Shown here piece after piece: positions 1 to 5,709 of a DNA stretch of 9,263 nucleotides. Position 1 is the stretch's first letter. The number at the start of each line of letters is the position of its first letter. The stretch is from NCBI GenBank assembly GCA_002727895.1, contig PBUO01000054.1, positions 33,673 to 42,935 on the forward strand, given 5' to 3'. A program made the translations under genes and the position numbers. The notes under the pieces were generated by a model, which was not told where the DNA came from, did not search any database, and saw only the letters and a list, made by a program, of their open reading frames with translations. The stretch comes from Acidimicrobiaceae bacterium (lineage in GTDB: Bacteria > Actinomycetota > Acidimicrobiia > Acidimicrobiales > MedAcidi-G1).

Positions 1-198
1 CTCCGATGGCAGCGCGTGCCCGTCGAGGTAGCGGCGGTTGCCACGGCCTGCGGCCACGTCGTCGGCCACATCGGGCCGCCGGGACCACAGGACGGTGGGG
101 GCGGCGGTGGCCAGATGGGCAGCCACCGTGGTCCCCCACGAGCCGGCGCCGATGACCGCGATCCGGGTCGCCCCGTCCCGGGCCACGAGCCTCGCCAT
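1..198 (-). CDS. gpsA: NAD(P)H-dependent glycerol-3-phosphate dehydrogenase, N-terminal part
   Basis: Partial gene: it starts at the ATG complementary to 196-198 and leaves the window at base 1, so only 66 N-terminal residues are visible. Residues 12-20 read IAVIGAGSW, followed by GTTVA. This is the dinucleotide-binding Rossmann loop (GxGxxG type, with the Trp typical of GpsA), and residues 36-41 (VLWSRR) form the second strand. The family reduces dihydroxyacetone phosphate to sn-glycerol 3-phosphate in the cytoplasm, feeding phospholipid synthesis. The gene is divergent from cofC with only 22 bases between the two chosen starts. The same head-to-head order, gpdA2 beside fbiD, is known in Mycobacterium tuberculosis (Rv2982c/Rv2983), which supports both calls. 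The gene has no Shine-Dalgarno sequence and a -10 hexamer 6 bases before its ATG. The catalytic domain is not in view. Confidence 0.9.
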   Translation of the reverse strand, partial: MARLVARDGATRIAVIGAGSWGTTVAAHLATAAPTVLWSRRPDVADDVAAGRGNRRYLDGHALPSE

Positions 199-204
199 GG
201 GGTC

Positions 205-210
205 ACCCTA
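205..210 (-). promoter_or_regulatory. -10 element of gpsA (leaderless type)
   Basis: On the minus strand these bases read TAGGGT, six bases (GACCCC) before the gpsA ATG. TANNNT directly upstream of a start codon with no ribosome binding site is the usual mark of leaderless transcription in actinobacteria. No TTGACA-like -35 is visible. The hexamer overlaps the cofC -10 and forms the palindrome ACCCTAGGGT with it. Inferred from sequence only. Confidence 0.6.
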
Positions 211-214
211 GGGT
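209..214 (+). promoter_or_regulatory. -10 element of cofC (leaderless type)
   Basis: TAGGGT lies exactly six bases (GTGGCG) before the GTG at 221. It shares its first two bases, TA, with the opposing gpsA -10, so positions 205-214 are a perfect 10-bp palindrome. The spacing matches that of gpsA, the P450 and the SulP gene. This favours GTG 221 over GTG 215 as the cofC start. Confidence 0.6.
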
Positions 215-220
215 GTGGCG

Positions 221-877
221 GTGAATCTGGAGAGCGAGTCACCGGGCGTCAAAACGACGCCGGTCGTGCCGGGCACGGTCGGCGTACTGATCCCGGTTAA
301 GGCCTTCGACGCTGCCAAGGAGCGCCTCGCCGAGACCCTCGGCCGCGACGCCCGCGCCGAGCTGGCCCGCCGGATGGCCACCATCGTGGTGGCCGCCGCC
401 CACCCCCTGCCGGTAGCCGTGGCCTGCGACGACGACGGGGTGGCCGAGTGGGCCCGCTCGTTGGGCGCCGAGGTGGTGCGGGTCGACGGGCCGGGCCTGA
501 ACCGGGCCGTGGAGACGGGCGTGGCCGCCCTCGGCGAGGCCGGCTTCGACCGGGTGGTGGTGGCCCACGCCGATCTGCCCCGGGCCCGCCGCCTCGACCA
601 CTGCGCTGCCACCGGCGGTATCACTCTGGTCCCCGACCGCCACCTGGACGGCACGCCGGTGCTGGTCGTCCCACCGGACGCCGGCTTCCGCTTCGCCTAC
701 GGCCCGGCCTCGTACGCCGCCCACGTGGCCGAGGCCGAACGGCTGGGGCGCACCGGCGTGGCCTGGCGGTCGCTGCACGATCCCGACCTGGCGTGGGACG
801 TGGACGATCCGGCTGACCTGGAAGGGGCCGACCTGGAGGGAACGGGCCTCGCCGATACGGTTCAGTCGGCGGGCTGA
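221..877 (+). CDS. cofC: 2-phospho-L-lactate / phosphoenolpyruvate guanylyltransferase (CofC/FbiD)
   Basis: A cytoplasmic nucleotidyltransferase of F420 biosynthesis. It joins GTP to 2-phospholactate, or in mycobacteria to phosphoenolpyruvate (FbiD), giving the activated intermediate used by CofD/FbiA. Counting from GTG 221 (218 residues, normal family length), residues 23-36 carry the nucleotide-binding signature LIPVKAFDAAKERL. GPGLN at 90-94 and HADLP at 116-120, whose Asp is a likely metal ligand, follow. Next come PDRHLDGTPVL at 139-149 and an FAYG segment near residue 160. The frame also allows GTG 215 and GTG 266. I chose 221 because it lies six bases after TAGGGT. The gene is divergent from gpsA, and its last 16 bases overlap the end of the convergent ABC permease gene. 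The substrate cannot be told from sequence alone. Confidence 0.9.
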   Translation: MNLESESPGVKTTPVVPGTVGVLIPVKAFDAAKERLAETLGRDARAELARRMATIVVAAAHPLPVAVACDDDGVAEWARSLGAEVVRVDGPGLNRAVETGVAALGEAGFDRVVVAHADLPRARRLDHCAATGGITLVPDRHLDGTPVLVVPPDAGFRFAYGPASYAAHVAEAERLGRTGVAWRSLHDPDLAWDVDDPADLEGADLEGTGLADTVQSAG

Positions 878-1704
878 GGCCGGCGGGAACGTCGGGATCG
901 ACCACCACCAGTGGACCCGACCGACGGCTCCCACCGGAACCTCCGCGCGGCCACCACCGCGCCGAACGCCCCCCACGCCGCCACGTACAGCAGGTGGCCC
1001 GGCTCCCACGCCGAGCCGGTCCGGAACGGGTCGAACGGGGCGAAGAAGGCGTGCACGAACGACTTCAGGGGCAGGGCATCGCCCAGCACCTCCATCCACC
1101 TCGCCGGATCGTCGCCGAGCGGCATGAACACGTCGGAGACGAAGGCCACCGGGAGGATGGTGGCCTGGGCCAGCGCGGGCGCCCCCTGTCCAGTCGGGGC
1201 CAGTGCGGCCAGGGCCAGGCCCAGGGCGGCGAACGACGCCACCCCGACCACGAAGGCCACCACCGCGGGGAGCACGGCGTCTAACTCCACCTCGACGCCG
1301 TAAACGCCGATGCCCACGGCCAGCATGGCCGCCACGCCGAAGGCTGCGATCGACACCCCAGAGCCCACCACCCCACCGAGATAAACCCACGGCGGCAGCG
1401 GTGTGCTCCGCACCCGGCGCAGGATCCCCTCGTCGCGGGAGATGGCCGTCGAAATGCCGATGTTGGTGTAGGTGGCCGACGCGGCGGCGAACACGGCCAG
1501 GCCGGGGGCGTAGAACTGGGCCGCGGCGACCTCGCGGCCACCGCCTATCGACACGTCGTCGAAGATCGAGGCGAACAGGAACAGGAACATCAGCGGAAAG
1601 GCCAGCGTGAAGAACGCGGCGATGGGGACCCGCCGGAAGATCCGGTTCTGGTAGCCGACCTGGCGGACAAGTAGCCGCAGCCGGGACGGGAGGCGGTCAG
1701 CCAT
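862..1704 (-). CDS. ABC-2 type exporter permease (DrrB-like)
   Basis: Integral membrane subunit of 280 residues, expected to form an exporter with the ATPase encoded just upstream. About six hydrophobic segments are visible: roughly residues 27-48, 64-84, 106-135, 145-170, 175-200 and 240-262. Between the second and third is RDEGILRRVRSTPLP (90-104), the conserved cytoplasmic segment of ABC-2 permeases. The C-terminus is a basic Gly/Arg/Ser tail. The frame is open upstream to 1728, but ATG 1704 is preferred. It lies six bases after AAGGAAGGGG, and it overlaps the ATPase stop by 8 bases, which implies translational coupling. The family exports drugs, polyketides or lipids; nothing here identifies the substrate. 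The 3' end overlaps convergent cofC by 16 bases. Confidence 0.85.
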   Translation of the reverse strand: MADRLPSRLRLLVRQVGYQNRIFRRVPIAAFFTLAFPLMFLFLFASIFDDVSIGGGREVAAAQFYAPGLAVFAAASATYTNIGISTAISRDEGILRRVRSTPLPPWVYLGGVVGSGVSIAAFGVAAMLAVGIGVYGVEVELDAVLPAVVAFVVGVASFAALGLALAALAPTGQGAPALAQATILPVAFVSDVFMPLGDDPARWMEVLGDALPLKSFVHAFFAPFDPFRTGSAWEPGHLLYVAAWGAFGAVVAARRFRWEPSVGSTGGGRSRRSRRPQPAD

Positions 1705-2653
1705 CGGTCGCCCCTTCCTTGACCGCATCCCCGGTCGAGTCCCCGCCGGTGAGTTCCAGGTAGACGTCCTCCAGGGTGGGGCGGGCCACCTCCAGGCCGT
1801 CGAGGTCCACGCCCCGCTCCAGTGCCCACCCGGTCAGGCGGTGCAGGTCGGCGGTGGGCTGCTCCGTCCGCACCTCGAGGCGGCCATCGCGGACCGTGGC
1901 CCGACCGGCCAGGCCCCCCAGCAGGTCGTGGACGGTTCCCTCAGCCCCGATGGGGAACCGGGTTCGGACCACCGTCTCGGCGTCCATCGAGCCGCGCAGC
2001 TCGTCCGGGGTTCCCTCGGCCACCGCCCGGCCGCCGGCGATGACCAGTACCCGGTCGGCCAGCTCCTGGACCTCGTCCATGTAGTGGCTGGTCAACACGA
2101 TCGTCGTCCCCAACGACCGCAGGCCGTCGACCATCTCCCAGGCCTGGCGGCGGGCCGACGGATCGAAGCCGGTAGTCGGCTCGTCCAGGAACAGCAGGTC
2201 TGGGTCGCCGACCAGCCCGAGGGCCAGGTCCACCCGCCGCTTCTGGCCGCCGGACAGCCGATGGGTCCGGCGGTCGCCGAGGCCGTCGAGGCCGGCCAGC
2301 GCCATGACCTCATCGATGGGACGACGACGCGAGTAGCAGGCCCCGTAGTGCTCGAGGGCCTCCCGGACGGTCAGCTCCCGCTCGATCCCCACCTCCTGGA
2401 GCACGATGCCGATGCGGTCCCGGAAGCCGGCCGAGGCCTGGGCTGGGTCGTGGCCCAGCACCCGGACCTCGCCGGCGTCGCGGCCGCGGTGGCCCTCCAG
2501 GATCTCCACGGTGGTCGACTTGCCAGCGCCGTTGGGACCCAGCAGGGCGAAAACCTCGCCCGGCCGAACCTCGAACGTCAGGCCGTCGACGGCCGTCACG
2601 TCGCCGTAGGAACGGCGGAGCCCCTCAACGACGACCGCGGGCGCATCCGACAC
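1697..2653 (-). CDS. ABC exporter ATP-binding subunit (DrrA-like)
   Basis: Cytoplasmic ATPase of 318 residues that powers the adjacent permease. All nucleotide-binding elements are intact: Walker A GPNGAGKST (39-47), Q-loop Gln86, signature LSGGQ (133-137), Walker B LLFLDEP (153-159) and switch His190. The C-terminal extension ends in the RPTLEDVYLELTG segment typical of DrrA/NodI-type exporter ATPases. The frame is open back to 2761, but GTG 2653 is the better start. It gives the expected N-terminus just before the first beta strand and lies seven bases after TAGCCT, with no Shine-Dalgarno sequence. The longer version would run through the divergent HD gene start. It is the first gene of a two-gene operon. 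The exported compound is unknown. Confidence 0.9.
   Translation of the reverse strand: MSDAPAVVVEGLRRSYGDVTAVDGLTFEVRPGEVFALLGPNGAGKSTTVEILEGHRGRDAGEVRVLGHDPAQASAGFRDRIGIVLQEVGIERELTVREALEHYGACYSRRRPIDEVMALAGLDGLGDRRTHRLSGGQKRRVDLALGLVGDPDLLFLDEPTTGFDPSARRQAWEMVDGLRSLGTTIVLTSHYMDEVQELADRVLVIAGGRAVAEGTPDELRGSMDAETVVRTRFPIGAEGTVHDLLGGLAGRATVRDGRLEVRTEQPTADLHRLTGWALERGVDLDGLEVARPTLEDVYLELTGGDSTGDAVKEGATDG
1711..1720 (-). promoter_or_regulatory. Ribosome binding site of the ABC permease
   Basis: On the minus strand these bases read AAGGAAGGGG, six bases before ATG 1704 and inside the end of the ATPase gene. This strong site decides the permease start over the in-frame ATG at 1728. Confidence 0.7.
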
Positions 2654-2660
2654 GGCGGCG

Positions 2661-2666
2661 AGGCTA
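2661..2666 (-). promoter_or_regulatory. -10 element of the ABC exporter operon
   Basis: TAGCCT on the minus strand, seven bases before GTG 2653. The same hexamer and spacing precede the gene starting at 7747. No recognisable -35 box is present, but an inverted repeat (2676-2703) covers the position where it would lie. Confidence 0.55.
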
Positions 2667-2675
2667 GCCAGCCCT

Positions 2676-2703
2676 CCCAGCGAGCCTGTTCCTCGGCGCT
2701 GGG
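2676..2703. repeat. Inverted repeat between divergent ABC and HD genes, operator candidate
   Basis: Arms CCCAGCG (2676-2682) and CGCTGGG (2697-2703) are perfect inverted copies, 14 bases apart and 21 bases centre to centre, about two helical turns. The dyad centre at 2689.5 falls where the -35 regions of both divergent promoters would lie. A dimeric repressor bound here could control both genes. Seven-base arms can arise by chance in DNA this GC-rich. Confidence 0.35.
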
Positions 2704-2709
2704 TCCTGC

Positions 2710-2715
2710 CAGACT
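2710..2715 (+). promoter_or_regulatory. Possible weak -10 element of the HD-domain gene
   Basis: CAGACT lies eight bases before ATG 2724. It differs from TANNNT at the first base, so it is a poorer match than the other promoters here. No Shine-Dalgarno sequence precedes the ATG, so a leaderless start is still the simplest reading. Confidence 0.3.
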
Positions 2716-2723
2716 GCGCAGCC

Positions 2724-3302
2724 ATGGAAACCGTGAGCTTTGAACACATGGTGGATGGCACGCCCGAGGACTACGAGATCATCGGGCGGGAGCTGGCCGC
2801 CCACAAGGCCGACCACCTAGCCGACCACGTCCTGGGCACGCTGAAGGCCATGGCCGGACCGCTGCTCGGATACCCCGTCGACCGGTTCCAGCACAGTCTG
2901 CAGAGTGCCACCCGGGCGTTGCGCAACGGCGAGGACGACGAGATGGTGGTAGCCGCCCTGCTCCACGACGTGGGAGACCCCATCGCCCCGGAGAACCACA
3001 GCGCGGTAGCCGCCGACATCCTCCGGCCCTACGTGTCGGACCGGACCCACTGGATCATTCGGCACCACGGTCTGTTCCAGGGGTACTACTACTTCCACCA
3101 CCTGGGGGCCGACCAGCACGCCCGGGAGGCGTACAGGGACCACGAGTGGTTCGACGACTGCGCGGCGTTCTGCGCCGAGTACGACCAGAACTGCTTCGAG
3201 CGGAACCACGACACCATGCCGCTGGAGGACTTCGAGCCGATGGTCCGCGACCTGTTCGCCCGCGACAGCCGCTTCCCCCTGCCCCAGGTCACGCTGGCCT
3301 GA
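2724..3302 (+). CDS. HD-domain metalloprotein, possibly a PhnZ/MIOX-like diiron oxygenase
   Basis: A soluble 192-residue protein. The HD signature is visible: His57 in RFQHSLQSA, His81-Asp82 in ALLHDVGD, His92, His114/His115 in IIRHHGLFQGYYYFHHLG, and a late Asp154 in EYDQ. These are candidate ligands for a two-metal centre. HD proteins are usually phosphohydrolases. However, the small size, the 24-residue spacing from the first His to HD and the late Asp also fit the mixed-valence diiron oxygenase branch (PhnZ, TmpB, myo-inositol oxygenase), which cleaves C-P or C-C bonds. No phosphonate gene lies nearby, so the substrate is open. The gene stands alone: divergent from the ABC ATPase, and convergent with the dehydrogenase across a hairpin. 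The HD fold is confident; the oxygenase role is inference. Confidence 0.75.
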   Translation: METVSFEHMVDGTPEDYEIIGRELAAHKADHLADHVLGTLKAMAGPLLGYPVDRFQHSLQSATRALRNGEDDEMVVAALLHDVGDPIAPENHSAVAADILRPYVSDRTHWIIRHHGLFQGYYYFHHLGADQHAREAYRDHEWFDDCAAFCAEYDQNCFERNHDTMPLEDFEPMVRDLFARDSRFPLPQVTLA

Positions 3303-3308
3303 CCGGGC

Positions 3309-3329
3309 GGGCCCGGCCGGTCCGGGCCC
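3309..3329. terminator. Hairpin between convergent HD and dehydrogenase genes
   Basis: Arms GGGCCCGG (3309-3316) and CCGGGCCC (3322-3329) pair perfectly over 8 bp around a 5-base loop (CCGGT). The hairpin fills the 35-base gap between two convergent stop codons, so it could end transcription from both sides. No T-tract flanks it, as is common for terminators in GC-rich actinobacteria. Confidence 0.55.
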
Positions 3330-3337
3330 TGGGTCGG

Positions 3338-4321
3338 CTAGGGCTCCAGCACCACCTTGATGGCGCCGGCCGACCGATCGACGGCCACCCGGAATGCCTC
3401 CGCGGCCTCGTCCAGGCCGAACCGGTGGGTGACGAGCACGTCGGCCAGGTCGGGAACGTCGGCCAGCAGCCGGGCCGCCACTCTCATCTCCCCGGCCGGG
3501 TCGTCTTCCGGGTCGCCGGCCACCGGGCCGTGGCGGTGCCCGAGGTGCACGCCCCGGGCGCAGCCGTACATCGACGACGGCACGAGGCGGACCTCCTTGA
3601 GGAACATCGTCATGACCTCGGGCAGCGCCAGGCCGTCCCAGTAGACGCCGGGCATCGACACCGTCCCCCCAGGCCGGGCATGGCCGATGGCCGTGGACAT
3701 CGCGGCCTCGGTGCCCACCGCCTCCACCACCACGTCGTATTCGCCCGAGGGATCCACCCCGGCCCCCAGACGTTCCCCGGCCACCCGCTGGTGGTCGTGG
3801 CGGGCCGACAGGTCGACGTCGGCACCGAGGGCCCGTGCCGCTGCCACGGCGGTCAGCCCGATGGTGCCGGCGCCCACCACCAGGACCCGGTGCCCGGACT
3901 CCACCCCGGCGGTGGCCACCGCGTGGACCGACACGGCCACCGGCTCGACCAGGCAGGCGTCAGCGACCGGCAGGCCGTCGGGCAGCGGGAGGACGCACTT
4001 CGGGTCGACGAGAATCCGATCGGCCATGCCGCCGTCGCGGACGAGGCCGTAGAGGCCCTGTTCCCGACACTGCTGGACCTCGCCGGCCAGGCACCGATCG
4101 CAGGTCCCACAGGTCAGGGTGGGGCGGACGGCCACCGGCGTTCCGTCGATGGTCCAGCCGCTCACCTCGTGGCCGACCGTGGTGGGCAGGCCGAAGTCGA
4201 CCATGTGGAGGTCCGAGCCGCAGATCCCCGCGGCGGCCACCTCGAGCAGGACGCCATCGCCCGACGGTTCGGGCACCTCCACGAGGGTGAACGCCCCGTC
4301 GACCGTCCGCACCGCTCGCAT
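3338..4321 (-). CDS. Zinc-dependent medium-chain alcohol dehydrogenase
   Basis: A cytoplasmic NAD(P)-dependent oxidoreductase of 327 residues, somewhat shorter than the usual ~340. Likely catalytic zinc ligands are Cys34 (GICGSD), His51-Glu52 (VGHE) and Glu126 (VEP). The structural zinc site is intact, with Cys71, Cys74, Cys77 and Cys85. The Rossmann loop GAGTIG is at 150-155. The second strand ends in SAR with no acidic residue, which hints at NADP(H) but does not prove it. The overall pattern resembles the threonine/sorbitol/butanediol dehydrogenase group, so the substrate is probably a secondary alcohol or polyol, unproven. ATG 4321 is chosen because GAGGGGG precedes it by five bases. The gene is divergent from the P450 and stops with TAG, unlike the other complete genes here, which use TGA. 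Confidence 0.85.
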   Translation of the reverse strand: MRAVRTVDGAFTLVEVPEPSGDGVLLEVAAAGICGSDLHMVDFGLPTTVGHEVSGWTIDGTPVAVRPTLTCGTCDRCLAGEVQQCREQGLYGLVRDGGMADRILVDPKCVLPLPDGLPVADACLVEPVAVSVHAVATAGVESGHRVLVVGAGTIGLTAVAAARALGADVDLSARHDHQRVAGERLGAGVDPSGEYDVVVEAVGTEAAMSTAIGHARPGGTVSMPGVYWDGLALPEVMTMFLKEVRLVPSSMYGCARGVHLGHRHGPVAGDPEDDPAGEMRVAARLLADVPDLADVLVTHRFGLDEAAEAFRVAVDRSAGAIKVVLEP

Positions 4322-4326
4322 GACGT

Positions 4327-4333
4327 CCCCCTC
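4327..4333 (-). promoter_or_regulatory. Ribosome binding site of the zinc dehydrogenase
   Basis: GAGGGGG on the minus strand, five bases before ATG 4321. With the -10 at 4374-4379 it implies a leader of about 46 bases, unlike the apparently leaderless neighbours. Confidence 0.55.
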
Positions 4334-4373
4334 GGTGGATGGCGGGCCCCGCTGGGAACCCGTGGAGGTCCCG

Positions 4374-4379
4374 ACCGTA
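4374..4379 (-). promoter_or_regulatory. -10 element of the zinc dehydrogenase
   Basis: TACGGT on the minus strand. It shares its TA (4378-4379) with the -10 of the divergent P450 gene, repeating the arrangement at gpsA/cofC. Transcription would begin near 4367, giving a short leader with a Shine-Dalgarno sequence. Confidence 0.45.
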
Positions 4380-4383
4380 CGAT
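4378..4383 (+). promoter_or_regulatory. -10 element of the cytochrome P450 gene (leaderless type)
   Basis: TACGAT lies six bases (CCGGCC) before ATG 4390, the same spacing as at gpsA, cofC and the SulP gene. It marks ATG 4390 as the start rather than the in-frame ATG at 4339, which would lie upstream of this promoter. Confidence 0.6.
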
Positions 4384-4389
4384 CCGGCC

Positions 4390-5688
4390 ATGTCGGCAGG
4401 CCACCCCAGAGGACACCCGTCCAGCCTCGACCTGCTGGACCTCGACCTCCTGGACGGCGCCTTCTACGTCTCGGACCCCTACCCCACCTACGCCCGGCTC
4501 CGCGACGAGTATCCGCTCCACCGGGACGAGGCCAACGACCTGTGGGCGGTGTCCCGCTACGACGACATCGTGGCCATCGAGAAGGACAAGGCCACCTTCG
4601 TGAACTCCGGGCAACCGGCCGATGGTCCACGACTGTCGCCCAAGACCGGACGGGGCTACCGACCCAACATCCCGGCCGACCGGTCCATCATCGGCCTCGA
4701 CGACCCCCACCACCTGCTGCGCCGCAACGTGGTGTCGCGCCGCTTCACCCCACGGGCCGTCGGCGGCTGGGAGGACCACGTCCGGGCCACCGTCACCGGC
4801 CTCGTCGACGAAGCCCTAGCCGTGCCCGGGCCGGACGGCCGGTGCGCCGTCGAGGCCGTCTCACAGCTGGCCGCGCCCCTGCCCGCCCAGATGATCGGGC
4901 TGCTGCTCGGCTTCGGCGCCGAGATGTGGCCCAAGCTCCAGGAGTGGTCGGAGCGGACCATCGCCCTGGGAGGCGGCCCCCGGTACCACGACGAGGCGGG
5001 CATCGTGGCCGCCTTGGAGTTTGCCGGGGCCTGCGCGGAGCTCTACGAGTCGAAGAAGCCCAGGGTCCTCGAAGGGTGTCCCCTGGACGACGTGATGTCG
5101 GTGTGGATCGACCGCGAGGCTCAGGGACCCGAAGCCATGGGCGGGCACGCCTTCGGCCTCGACGAGGTCATCTCCGACTGCCTGCTGCTGCTGGACGGCG
5201 GCGCCGAGACAACCCGGACGGTGATCGCCCGCACCCTGGTCGAGCTGGCCCGTCGCCCGGACCAGTGGGCGCTGCTGCGCGAAGGCGCCGACGTGGAGAC
5301 CGCGGTGGAGGAGTTCATCCGGTGGGTCACGCCCATCCACAACATGTGCCGGGTGGCGGCCGTAGACGTGGAGATGCACGGGACGACTATCCGTACCGGG
5401 GACCAGCTGCTCCTCATGTACTCGTCGGCCAACCGGGACCCGGACCACTTCGAGGACCCCGAGCGCTTCGACGTGACCCGGACGCCCAACCACCCCCTGG
5501 CGTTCGGCTTCGGCACCCATTTCTGCCTCGGTGCGGCGTTGGCCCGCCTGGAGATCCGGTCGTTCTTCGAGGAGTTCGTGGCCCGGGTGGCCGAGGTGCG
5601 GATCGCTCCGGGCACCAAGCCGGTCGAAATGCCCAACGCCTTCGTCTACGGCCTCCGGGAGGCCCGCCTGGAGCTGGTCCCGGTCTGA
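4390..5688 (+). CDS. Cytochrome P450 (CYP142/CYP125-like)
   Basis: A soluble bacterial P450 of 432 residues, normal length. The oxygen-binding I-helix reads DGGAETTR (269-276). The ExxR motif is Glu308-Phe-Ile-Arg311. The heme loop FGFGTHFCLG ends with the thiolate ligand Cys379. Such enzymes insert oxygen into unactivated C-H bonds and need electrons from ferredoxin and a reductase, neither of which is encoded here. From memory, the N-terminus (LLDGAFYVSDPYPTYARLRD) and the MYSSANRDPDHF segment resemble actinobacterial P450s of the CYP125/CYP142/CYP124 type, which hydroxylate sterol side chains or branched lipids. Subfamily and substrate are inference. The start is set by TACGAT six bases upstream. 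The divergent partner is a zinc dehydrogenase that could oxidise a hydroxylated product. Confidence 0.9.
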   Translation: MSAGHPRGHPSSLDLLDLDLLDGAFYVSDPYPTYARLRDEYPLHRDEANDLWAVSRYDDIVAIEKDKATFVNSGQPADGPRLSPKTGRGYRPNIPADRSIIGLDDPHHLLRRNVVSRRFTPRAVGGWEDHVRATVTGLVDEALAVPGPDGRCAVEAVSQLAAPLPAQMIGLLLGFGAEMWPKLQEWSERTIALGGGPRYHDEAGIVAALEFAGACAELYESKKPRVLEGCPLDDVMSVWIDREAQGPEAMGGHAFGLDEVISDCLLLLDGGAETTRTVIARTLVELARRPDQWALLREGADVETAVEEFIRWVTPIHNMCRVAAVDVEMHGTTIRTGDQLLLMYSSANRDPDHFEDPERFDVTRTPNHPLAFGFGTHFCLGAALARLEIRSFFEEFVARVAEVRIAPGTKPVEMPNAFVYGLREARLELVPV

Positions 5689-5709
5689 AGCCCGGCACCT
5701 GGCCGGGCT
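5689..5709. terminator. Hairpin between convergent P450 and SDR genes
   Basis: Arms AGCCCGG (5689-5695) and CCGGGCT (5703-5709) form a perfect 7-bp stem around a 7-base loop. The hairpin begins right after the P450 stop and reaches the first base of the SDR stop, filling the whole 20-base gap. It could end transcription in both directions. No T-tract follows. Confidence 0.55.

Noticed and set aside
239..1390. Minus-strand open frame of 383 codons opposite cofC and out of frame with the permease
   Set aside because: Its Gly/Arg-rich translation shows no motif, while cofC and the permease explain the same bases.
2654..2761. Longer N-terminus for the ABC ATPase, starting at 2761
   Set aside because: It would run through the divergent HD gene start and the intergenic region, and the added residues do not resemble ATPase sequence. 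GTG 2653 has a -10 hexamer seven bases upstream.
3146..4603. Plus-strand open frame of 485 codons across the zinc dehydrogenase
   Set aside because: It is antisense to a gene with intact zinc and Rossmann motifs, and its own product shows no recognisable domain.
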